A DNA stretch of 11,837 nt from Gammaproteobacteria bacterium (lineage in GTDB: Bacteria; Pseudomonadota; Gammaproteobacteria; SURF-13), in the NCBI GenBank assembly GCA_023381235.1, contig JAMCTV010000059.1, positions 1 through 11,837 of the forward strand. Direction: 5' to 3'. The notes under the pieces were generated by a model. That model ran no database searches and was not told where the DNA came from. It saw only the letters and a program-made list of their open reading frames with translations. Shown here piece by piece: positions 7,471-11,837 of this stretch (the stretch's first letter is position 1; every line of letters begins with the position of its first letter). The position numbers and the translations under genes are program-made.

Positions 7471-7494
7471 ATCGCGCTGAGGCATTTTGCAAGA

Positions 7495-7520
7495 CCGCGC
7501 AGACCCATCGGTCTGCGCGG
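7495..7520. terminator. Strong GC-rich hairpin between convergent genes
   Basis: CCGCGCAGACC (7495-7505) and GGTCTGCGCGG (7510-7520) are perfect 11-bp complements around the tetraloop CATC. It lies 25 bp after the YbaK-family stop. No U-run follows on the plus strand, so it may halt transcription imperfectly or act as an mRNA 3' end stabiliser. Confidence 0.5.
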
Positions 7521-7626
7521 GGCGATCACGCGCGCCGCGCGACTGCCGTGATGGTAACGGTGCTCTCAGATATGCGCTCTGACACGCACTCCATCCCCTT
7601 TGAAACCCACGCGCGCTGGTTATGCC

Positions 7627-8043
7627 TCATGGCGCCTCGACGAAACTGTCTTCACTCTTTACCAGGACAGGGCGGTCTCTATTGAAACAGTGGCCCGATA
7701 GCCTCCAGAAATCGCCGAGGCGCCGCGAATGTTCCGTGTATGCAACAACACTGCTGCCTTTAACGAAAACAAAAACATTGATGCTATCCGACAGGGAAAT
7801 CGAGGTGTTGGCTTCCAAATCCCAGGCGAAACCAAGAGCCTTCCGGGCCATGGTGTTGTTGGAATACGGCCCGAAAATACAGACACGTTCCCATTCCGGG
7901 CCGCCCACCTCAGATAGGTTGACTGTTTGACCGTTGGTTTGTGAGATTTGACGTTCAATCTCGCTGCTGATTCTGCTCTGCCCGGCCCAGTCTCCGCAGG
8001 AAGCGAGCATGAAAGACAGCATGACGAAAAGGGCATATTTCAT
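7627..8043 (-). CDS. Predicted lipoprotein (hypothetical, possible cassette gene)
   Basis: This 138-residue protein begins MKYALFVMLSFMLASCGDWA. The lipobox is L13-A14-S15 with Cys16 as the lipidated residue, which identifies a type II signal peptide and an envelope location. The frame extends upstream to 8136, but the residues before Met at 8043 do not resemble a signal sequence, so 8043 is the chosen start. No good ribosome site is visible there. The mature part contains EWERVCIFGPYSNNTMARKALGF and SVVAYTEHSRRLGDFW, with two further cysteines (in VCIFGPY and GHCFNRD) that could pair. It resembles conserved hypothetical proteins seen scattered in proteobacterial accessory regions (from memory). 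A GCATAAC heptamer begins just after the TGA. Confidence 0.7.
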   Translation of the reverse strand: MKYALFVMLSFMLASCGDWAGQSRISSEIERQISQTNGQTVNLSEVGGPEWERVCIFGPYSNNTMARKALGFAWDLEANTSISLSDSINVFVFVKGSSVVAYTEHSRRLGDFWRLSGHCFNRDRPVLVKSEDSFVEAP

Positions 8044-8138
8044 AGGGGAAGGTGCATGACGTGCCGCCGGTAAACTGCGAGGGCAAAGGCGAACGTCAGT
8101 TTTCTCGGCTTGTTGGCCGGTGGCTGTCTGAAGCACGG

Positions 8139-8173
8139 CAGGATGGGTGGAACGCAGTGTAACCCATCATTCA
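8139..8173 (+). repeat. Palindromic REP-like repeat, left copy
   Basis: GATGGGT (8142-8148) pairs with ACCCATC (8162-8168), giving a hairpin with a 13-nt loop. The 35-bp unit matches the reverse complement of 8307-8341 at roughly 28 of 35 positions, so the two form an inverted doublet. The 363-bp gap 8044-8406 holds this doublet and no convincing gene. Confidence 0.6.
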
Positions 8174-8306
8174 ACGCGTTTACTGAATCCATCGCCGTAT
8201 CCGCCCCCTCCTGCCGAAAGGTCTCCTGGCGCCATCGTAAAGAAACGGCTCCCGCCAAAGATAACGCTGCACCCACATCTGGTCATGCATTTACGACGTG
8301 GTTGTG

Positions 8307-8341
8307 GATTGATGGGTTGCGCTACGCTCCACCCGTCCTAC
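8307..8341 (-). repeat. Palindromic REP-like repeat, right (inverted) copy
   Basis: This is the inverted partner of 8139-8173, with GATGGGT facing ACCCGTC. Its interior holds GCTACGCTCC, which recurs at 8349-8358. Such doublets of inverted palindromes are typical of REP/REPIN-type intergenic repeats. Confidence 0.6.
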
Positions 8342-8406
8342 GCTCTCTGCTACGCTCCGGCATTCACGCTGTACCTCTCCATGAACGATTTGAAGGTTGC
8401 GGTGCT

Positions 8407-8730
8407 CTAAAAATCTTCATACGGAAGATTGCCGCGCAGGGCACAGAGTGTATCGCGTATTACGTACTCATAGTCCTTCATGGCTTCTGGCGGCCCCCAC
8501 TGGGCGATATCCTCGTACCAGATTGTGGATGTACGGCACTGAACAGCAACCCAGATTTCGCCAATATCCATGTCATCCATAAGGGTGATGACAACATCAT
8601 CGGCGGGATCATAAGTGGTCTTGTCGCGGTAGTACCCTGAGAAGTCATCGAAATAAACAAAGTCCTCCGCGCTCGCCGGAGTCATGACGGCAAGGCCCAG
8701 AAGAAGAAACATAATCACGGCGCGATGCAT
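8407..8730 (-). CDS. Small secreted protein, paralog 1 of a tandem pair
   Basis: This 107-residue protein has a Sec signal peptide (MHRAVIMFLLLGLAVMTPASA, cleavage before ED). AGGAGAG lies 4 nt before the ATG at 8730, which decides this start over an upstream in-frame ATG. The mature part is acidic and aromatic (FVYFDDFSGYYRDKTTYDPADDVV) and carries two cysteines (VAVQC and RDTLC) likely to form a disulfide. The C-terminus is LPYEDF. It aligns nearly end to end with the next gene upstream (8769-9101), sharing signal peptide, TYD-DDVV, WVAVQC-TST-WYED, QWG, AMK, RD-LC and LPY-DF. No named family is recognised; a periplasmic location is inferred. Confidence 0.75.
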   Translation of the reverse strand: MHRAVIMFLLLGLAVMTPASAEDFVYFDDFSGYYRDKTTYDPADDVVITLMDDMDIGEIWVAVQCRTSTIWYEDIAQWGPPEAMKDYEYVIRDTLCALRGNLPYEDF

Positions 8731-8768
8731 GGCACTCTCCTGCTCCGTCAATTGAGGCCGGGCGGGCT

Positions 8769-9101
8769 CTAAAAATCTCGATACGGAAGACTATTGCGCA
8801 TGGGGCAGAGCGCATCGCGCAACGCGAACTCCCACTCGTTCTTCATGGCTAATGGCGAACCCCACTGGTTTGTTTTGAAGTCTTCATACCAGACCGTGGA
8901 CGTGCTGCATTGAACGGCAACCCAGCCTACATCAACCATATCATCAACCTCGGCAACGACGACATCGTCGCTGGAGTCATAGGTGGCGCCATCCCGGTCA
9001 AAGGCGGACCATCCGTCGTCAAATTCAATCCACTTCTCCGCACTCGCCGGAGTTATCACGGCAAGGCCAAGGAGAAGAAACGCAATCACGGCGCGATACA
9101 T
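8769..9101 (-). CDS. Small secreted protein, paralog 2 of a tandem pair
   Basis: This 110-residue protein has a signal peptide (MYRAVIAFLLLGLAVITPASA) almost identical to that of the downstream paralog. AGGGGGTG precedes the ATG at 9101 at suitable spacing, while upstream in-frame Met codons lack one. The cysteines of VAVQC and RDALC and the C-terminal LPYRDF are conserved. The two genes are 38 bp apart, and their last 20 or so codons and stop region are also alike at DNA level, so they arose by tandem duplication. Mature sequences differ most around residues 22-45. Function is unknown. Confidence 0.75.
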   Translation of the reverse strand: MYRAVIAFLLLGLAVITPASAEKWIEFDDGWSAFDRDGATYDSSDDVVVAEVDDMVDVGWVAVQCSTSTVWYEDFKTNQWGSPLAMKNEWEFALRDALCPMRNSLPYRDF

Positions 9102-9224
9102 GAACACCCCCTGTTCCATCATCAATTTGTGCTACCCGCCAATCTATCATTTCATGTGCGCTGGAGCAAACGGCGCCGCCCAAGCGGAGTGAGGGACAAC
9201 GCACGTCCCGTTGAGAGGCGCGCC

Positions 9225-9283
9225 GCTCAACGCCACCCATCAGCCGCGCCGCTTTTTGGCGTCGGCCGGATGGCTTGTTATGC
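9225..9283 (-). repeat. Integron attC-like recombination site
   Basis: Read on the minus strand, GCATAAC (9283-9277) pairs with GTTGAGC (9231-9225), which fits the GTTRRRY right box. An unpaired spacer (AAG against GTGGC) follows. Then come L boxes CCATC/GATGG, and an inner stem GCCG[A]CGCC/GGCGCGGC with an extrahelical A around a short A-rich loop. This is the standard attC layout. The TAA stop of the DUF2283 gene lies inside the left box, as is common in gene cassettes. The 123 bp from here to the paralog gene start (9102-9224) hold no gene. Confidence 0.68.
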
Positions 9284-9475
9284 CGCAATGCCTTCAACAA
9301 TAAGATGGCTTATGTCGGTTCGCTGACTCGCATGCTCGAACGTAATTGCACAGACGTTGCCCTTGGCATCGACATCAAGAATAGTGTTTTCATCCAGATC
9401 TTTGGATTCGGCAACACCGCTGTCGCGGAACTCGATGTACAGCGTATCAGTGTCTTCAAAGTAGCTGACTTTCAT
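9278..9475 (-). CDS. DUF2283 protein, possible antitoxin
   Basis: This 65-residue protein has the compact DUF2283 pattern: KVSYFEDTDTLYIEFRDSGVAESKDLDENTILDVDAKGNVCAITFEHAS. Its ATG overlaps the stop of the upstream gene by 4 bp (ATGA), so the two are translationally coupled. DUF2283 proteins are often encoded next to small DUF4258-type partners and such pairs are regarded as toxin-antitoxin-like. The antitoxin role is inferred from context, not shown. The stop codon is embedded in an attC box, marking it as the last gene of an integron cassette. Confidence 0.8.
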   Translation of the reverse strand: MKVSYFEDTDTLYIEFRDSGVAESKDLDENTILDVDAKGNVCAITFEHASQRTDISHLIVEGIAA

Positions 9476-9708
9476 GACTTATGCCCTCTGTCAAAGAATG
9501 CGTTGTGCACGGTTTCACCGTCCGGTAACAATACCACTCGCAGGTATCGGTCTTCCATCTGTTCAATTCTAGCCCATCGCCTTATTCGGCCGTCAGCCTG
9601 TATGTACTCTTTTTCAGGAAACCGGACAACGTGCTGAATCCATTCGTCCTTGATTATCACGCGATCAGACCTGACCCGGGTCGCCTGGAAATATTTCGTT
9701 GTCTTCAT
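9472..9708 (-). CDS. DUF4258-like small protein, possible toxin of a cassette TA pair
   Basis: This 78-residue protein (MKTTKYFQATRVRSDRVIIK...) contains IIKDEWIQHVVRFPEKEYIQADGRIRRWARI and a C-terminal YLRVVLLPDGETVHNAFFDRG. This is the arrangement of small DUF4258-like proteins that accompany DUF2283 and are thought to share the RelE/BrnT-like fold. AAGGAA lies 8 nt before the ATG. It overlaps the DUF2283 gene by 4 bp. A long perfect palindrome lies about 50-85 bp upstream and could be an operator for an autoregulated pair. Toxicity is inferred only from the family pairing. Confidence 0.7.
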   Translation of the reverse strand: MKTTKYFQATRVRSDRVIIKDEWIQHVVRFPEKEYIQADGRIRRWARIEQMEDRYLRVVLLPDGETVHNAFFDRGHKS

Positions 9709-9759
9709 TGCCGTTGTTCCTTATCGGCATAACGGGACGCGAGTTGAGGCGCACCCCGA

Positions 9760-9794
9760 GTGATTAAAAGTAAGGTTAGTTTACCTTTAATCAC
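9760..9794 (-). repeat. 35-bp inverted repeat upstream of the TA-like pair
   Basis: GTGATTAAAAGTAA (9760-9773) faces TTACCTTTAATCAC (9781-9794) across a 7-nt loop. Thirteen of 14 positions pair, and the remaining one is a G-U wobble on the minus strand. It is AT-rich and is followed by no U-run, so an operator or cassette-leader structure is more likely than a terminator. Confidence 0.5.
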
Positions 9795-9810
9795 GAGCGG
9801 GCGACAGCAC

Positions 9811-9847
9811 GTAGGGCGCAATAACCGAAGGGCATTGCGCCGGATGT
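9811..9847 (+). repeat. REP-like palindrome, intact copy
   Basis: GGCGCAAT (9815-9822) and ATTGCGCC (9834-9841) are perfect 8-bp complements, followed by GGATG. Read on the minus strand the unit ends GCGCC-CT-ACG, the same edge sequence at which the neighbouring inverted copy is split by the IS110 element. Confidence 0.7.
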
Positions 9848-9901
9848 GATGTCACCCTCATCATCGCTGCTTGCATACCCCACCAATCATCGCTCCCATT
9901 T

Positions 9902-9938
9902 TCATCCGACGCATTACGGCTTGCGCCTAATGCGCCCT
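9902..9938 (-). repeat. REP-like palindrome, inverted copy interrupted by IS110
   Basis: CGCATTA (9910-9916) pairs with TAATGCG (9928-9934), and the flank CATCCG matches the GGATG tail of the intact copy at 9811-9847. The copy stops at the core CT (9937-9938). Its missing edge ACG continues at 11113 beyond the insertion, so the element split the repeat at GCGCC-CT-ACG. Confidence 0.7.
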
Positions 9939-9946
9939 TGTATTAT
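9937..9946 (+). promoter_or_regulatory. Left end of IS110: core CT and -10 half of a circle-junction promoter
   Basis: TATTAT at 9941-9946 resembles a -10 box and sits just before the bridge RNA. In the integrated form no good -35 lies at the right distance. In a circular form, TTGACG of the right end would fall exactly 17 bp upstream. Confidence 0.5.
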
Positions 9947-9948
9947 GT

Positions 9949-10125
9949 CTCCGTCTTGAAGTGTATCTCAAGGCGGAGCAGTCGGATGCCGCTTGCGCCC
10001 TTTGGCTTAAAGCCTGTAGCGTAGATTTTGCACCGACTACTCCTCTACTCTGGCGAGAAATCGAACAGTATCTTTGGCCCGGCTTGGCCGTGAGCCCGCA
10101 TTGACAAGGTAGATTGCGCGGAGGC
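9949..10125 (+). ncRNA. Putative IS110 bridge RNA
   Basis: The predicted layout follows the known bridge RNA order. The 5' stem-loop is CTCCGTCTTGA (9949-9959) with TCAAGGCGGAG (9968-9978). The target-binding loop is closed by AGTCGG (9980-9985) and CCGACT (10033-10038). Inside it, the left target guide TGCGCCCT (9994-10001) equals the genomic left target at 9931-9938. The right target guide AGCGTAG (10018-10024) is the reverse complement of the right target CTACGCT at 11111-11117. A small GGCTT/AAGCC hairpin lies between them. The donor loop is closed by TCTAC (10044-10048) and GTAGA (10109-10113). Its left donor guide AACAGTATCT (10064-10073) equals the right end at 11103-11112. ACAAG (10104-10108) complements CTTGT at the left end (9937-9941). 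The exact 5' and 3' ends are inferred. Confidence 0.8.
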
Positions 10126-10129
10126 TATT

Positions 10130-11095
10130 ATGAATACCACCCCTGTGTTAGGTATTGATGTATCCAAAGACAAGCTCGACTGCGCCTTAGGGGTCGAGGG
10201 TAAGTACAAAAGCAAAGTCGTTACCAATAATCCTCAAGGGTTCGCAGGTCTTTTGATCTGGCTCCAGAAATGGCACGTTGACTCACCCCCTGTCTGCATG
10301 GAAGCCACCGGAGTTTACTGGGAGGCCTGTGCGGAATTTCTGACGGGCCACGGCCTGAAAGTCAGTGTGGTGAATCCTGCTCAGATTAAAGCGTTTGGCG
10401 GCTCCCGCTTGGTACGCACCAAGACCGATGCGGTGGATGCCCGTTTGATTGCGGACTTCTGTCATCGCATGGCGCCTGAAGCTGTGCATCCATCTTCACC
10501 GGGCGAACAGGCATTACGTGCCTTGGTGCAGCGGCTGGATGCACTCCAGCGTATGCACATGCAGGAAAGCAACCGCTTGGACGTGGCGCGTGAAGCAGTC
10601 AGAGCAGGCATTGCCGATCACCTGGTTTGGTTGGATAAGGAAATTGAGAGCCTAACCCAACAGATTCGCGCCCGTATTGACGAAGACCCCGATCTCAAAC
10701 ACAAGCGTGATTTGCTCGACAGCATCCCCGGTGTCGGGGAGCGCACCATTGCGGCTATCCTGGCCTTCGGCGCTGATCCAAATCATTTCGCCAACGCGCG
10801 GCAGTGTGTCGCCTTTGCGGGTCTCAATCCCAGGCAACATCAATCGGGGAGCAGTGTGAAGGGTAAGCCTCGGATGTCGAAAGTAGGCCACGCGCTACTG
10901 CGCAAGGCCTTGTATATGCCTGCTATGGTGACGCTGTATAAGACAGCGTGGGGCCAGGTGTTTCGGGATCGCTTGGCTGCCACAGGTAAACCGCCGAAGC
11001 TCATCATCGGGGCCATGATGCGTAAATTGTTGCAGGTCGCCTTCGGGGTGCTCAAGTCCGGCCAACCCTTCAATCCAGCTCTTCATGGGTGTTGA
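10130..11095 (+). CDS. IS110-family transposase (bridge-RNA-guided DEDD recombinase)
   Basis: This 321-residue protein has the N-terminal RuvC-like DEDD domain. Acidic positions are Asp10 in LGIDVSKDKLD, Glu58 in VCMEATGVYWEA, and Asp100 and Asp103 in RTKTDAVDARLIADF. A coiled-coil linker (about 125-190) follows. The C-terminal Tnp domain has IPGVGERTIAAILAF (199-213) and FAGLNPRQHQSGSSVKGKPRMSKVGHALLRKALYMPA, where the serine in SGSS (239-242) is the expected nucleophile. Length is typical. GGAGG lies 5 nt before the ATG. No frameshift or stop interrupts it and all catalytic positions are present, so it appears active. It is transcribed opposite to the cassette genes. Confidence 0.96.
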   Translation: MNTTPVLGIDVSKDKLDCALGVEGKYKSKVVTNNPQGFAGLLIWLQKWHVDSPPVCMEATGVYWEACAEFLTGHGLKVSVVNPAQIKAFGGSRLVRTKTDAVDARLIADFCHRMAPEAVHPSSPGEQALRALVQRLDALQRMHMQESNRLDVAREAVRAGIADHLVWLDKEIESLTQQIRARIDEDPDLKHKRDLLDSIPGVGERTIAAILAFGADPNHFANARQCVAFAGLNPRQHQSGSSVKGKPRMSKVGHALLRKALYMPAMVTLYKTAWGQVFRDRLAATGKPPKLIIGAMMRKLLQVAFGVLKSGQPFNPALHGC

Positions 11096-11112
11096 CGGGG
11101 GTAACAGTATCT
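11092..11112 (+). promoter_or_regulatory. Right end of IS110: -35 half, donor sequence and core CT
   Basis: TTGACG (11092-11097) overlaps the transposase stop codon and differs from consensus -35 by one base. AACAGTATCT (11103-11112), ending in the core CT, repeats the donor guide at 10064-10073. Both fit a short IS110 right end. Confidence 0.6.
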
Positions 11113-11182
11113 ACGCTTGCTGCAAGATTGCTCAGTTTAGATAGTCATACAATGAACTTGACCCCTTTTTTTCTGTGCTTAC

Positions 11183-11249
11183 ACCGAACGGCCCGCTTCA
11201 GACGCGGCGGCGCGTTAGCGCCGACGTCGGCTGGAAGCGGTGGTTAAGT
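11183..11249 (-). repeat. Integron attC-like recombination site
   Basis: On the minus strand, ACTTAAC (11249-11243) fits RYYYAAC, and GTTCGGT (11189-11183) fits GTTRRRY except for one base. After a short unpaired spacer (CA against GCC) come perfect 7-bp L boxes CCGCTTC and GAAGCGG. A long inner stem follows, with an extrahelical A in GCCGACG, ending in perfect CGGCGC/GCGCCG around a TAAC loop. It begins 10 bp after the stop of the right-edge gene, as expected for a cassette. The 70 bp between this site and the IS right end (11113-11182) hold only a T-rich run and no gene. Confidence 0.75.
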
Positions 11250-11259
11250 GGCTTAGTAT

Positions 11260-11837
11260 TCATTGTGTGCCCGTGACCTTACGTTGCTTTTCAATCCTTG
11301 CCTTAATTCGTTTTCCTATGGCGAGAGTGAGCGCGGAAGGAAAATCGGCAAAGTATTTCTCCGCTTCATTTATTGCTTCCTGAGGTCTACCGAGCTTAAT
11401 CAAACAGAGGGTCAGACGATCGAGTATGTTTGGATCACCCCAGCCTGGGCCCACTCCCATTTCTGCCACCAATCCTCGTTCTGTTGTAATAGCTTCGTAT
11501 TCGCTCATGGTAATAAGAGCTTTCCGGTAGCGCGCAATAGCTTGCTGCAGGTCTGTGTTTTCGAATGGACGTGTCTCAGCAACGTACTGCCGATTTTCGT
11601 CCCGTAGCTTATGAAAACGCTCAATTGCCTGATAGTCAAAATCTCGACCGGGATTTATCCAGTTGATAAGTTGTCTACCATATTCAGTGATTAGGGACGA
11701 CTCAAGTTCTTCCGCCTCAGCTTCTGTTAGGCCATGGTAATCCCCCCATAAATTAGAGCTACCCAGAAGTGGAATTTTCTCATACCCTTGTTCGAGGAGA
11801 TTCCCATGAAGAAATCGCGTTTTACCGACAGCCAGAT
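11260..11837 (-). CDS. TPR-like helical protein, C-terminal part (cassette gene, cut by window edge)
   Basis: The frame is open from the right edge to the TGA at 11260, giving at least 191 residues. An internal Met at 11508 is not the start, because the reading frame and protein-like sequence continue upstream to the edge. The upstream part includes EKIPLLGSSNLWGDYHGLTEAEAEELESSLITEYGRQLINWINPGRD. The last 110 residues are helical. FENTDLQQAIARYRKALITMSEYEA and DPNILDRLTLCLIKLGRPQEAINEAEKYFADFP look like TPR repeats, which usually mediate protein contacts. Base composition is less GC-rich than the agu genes, as is common for cassettes. An attC-like site follows its stop. No specific family or function is recognised. 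Confidence 0.72.
   Translation of the reverse strand, partial: LAVGKTRFLHGNLLEQGYEKIPLLGSSNLWGDYHGLTEAEAEELESSLITEYGRQLINWINPGRDFDYQAIERFHKLRDENRQYVAETRPFENTDLQQAIARYRKALITMSEYEAITTERGLVAEMGVGPGWGDPNILDRLTLCLIKLGRPQEAINEAEKYFADFPSALTLAIGKRIKARIEKQRKVTGTQ

Larger units (their letters stand above)
9937..11112 (+). mobile_element. IS110-family insertion sequence with RNA-guided target choice
   Basis: The element is about 1174 bp counting one copy of the core dinucleotide CT, which is present at both ends (9937-9938 and 11111-11112). Boundaries come from three agreeing observations. First, removing the element restores the edge of a REP-like palindrome, as seen intact in the copy at 9811-9847. 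Second, the putative bridge RNA has guides matching both flanks. Third, the right end carries the donor-guide sequence AACAGTATCT. The layout has a long left end with the RNA, then the transposase, then only 15 bp after its stop. This is the IS110/IS621 arrangement rather than the IS1111 one, where the RNA is downstream. IS621 is likewise known to insert in REP sequences. Confidence 0.85.

Noticed and set aside
7548..7625. Possible third attC after the lipoprotein gene
   Set aside because: GCATAAC follows the TGA directly, but no GTTRRRY partner is found (best is GTTACCA) and the arms do not pair convincingly. It may be a decayed site.
8110..8640. Plus-strand open frame across the REP doublet and into paralog 1
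   Set aside because: It runs through palindromic repeats and antisense to a gene with signal peptide and ribosome site, and its product lacks domain-like sequence.
9733..9739. attC right-box-like GTTATGC (minus strand) just upstream of the DUF4258-like gene
   Set aside because: No matching left box or palindromic arms are found within 150 bp, so a full attC cannot be supported.
9937..11249. Idea that this is an IS1111-attC group element inserted into an attC site
   Set aside because: The attC-like site at 11183-11249 is complete and lies 70 bp outside the right end. The guides and the reconstructed empty site point to a REP-like palindrome, and the RNA lies upstream of the transposase, unlike IS1111 elements.
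1..11837. CRISPR array, tRNA or rRNA gene
   Set aside because: No regularly spaced direct repeats and no tRNA or rRNA signature stretches were seen on either strand.

Overview
The window looks like a chromosomal segment of a GC-rich gammaproteobacterium. The evidence is a LolC-type lipoprotein-release permease, an AguA/AguB/RsmB gene run, a YbaK-family deacylase, REP-like palindromic repeats and integron attC sites. The exact genus cannot be read from the sequence.

Bases 1-7470 look like stable chromosome. A lolC-like permease (minus strand, cut by the left edge) is preceded by a small secreted, highly charged protein with its own terminator. A divergent AT-rich promoter region then leads into a plus-strand run: agmatine deiminase (aguA), N-carbamoylputrescine amidase (aguB) and an RsmB/NOP-type rRNA m5C methyltransferase, spaced 9 and 3 nt apart. 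Together aguA and aguB convert agmatine to putrescine. A divergent type I-beta-like DAHP synthase (start of the shikimate pathway) follows. Convergent to it is a two-gene minus-strand unit, a triple BON-domain protein and a stand-alone THUMP-domain protein. A plus-strand YbaK/EbsC-like deacylase ends the block.

Bases about 7500-11837 look like a mobile integron-type cassette array. All cassette genes lie on the minus strand and most are small: a lipoprotein, a tandem pair of paralogous secreted proteins, a DUF2283 protein overlapping a DUF4258-like partner (toxin-antitoxin-like), and a TPR-like protein cut by the right edge. Two attC-like sites, at 9225-9283 and 11183-11249, sit directly downstream of cassette stop codons. 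Both fold with R boxes, an unpaired spacer, L boxes and an extrahelical A. No integrase gene is visible.

The strongest observation is an IS110-family element (about 9937-11112, opposite orientation to the array). Its upstream non-coding region reads as a complete bridge RNA. There is a 5' stem-loop, then a target loop whose two guides match the left (TGCGCCCT) and right (CTACGCT) halves of the site where the element sits. A donor loop follows that contains a 10-nt match to the right end. The target is the edge of a REP-like palindrome; an intact inverted copy of that palindrome 60 bp away carries the same GCGCC-CT-ACG sequence without an insertion, which fixes the boundaries. Joining the two ends in a circle would create a TTGACG-N17-TATTAT promoter facing the bridge RNA.
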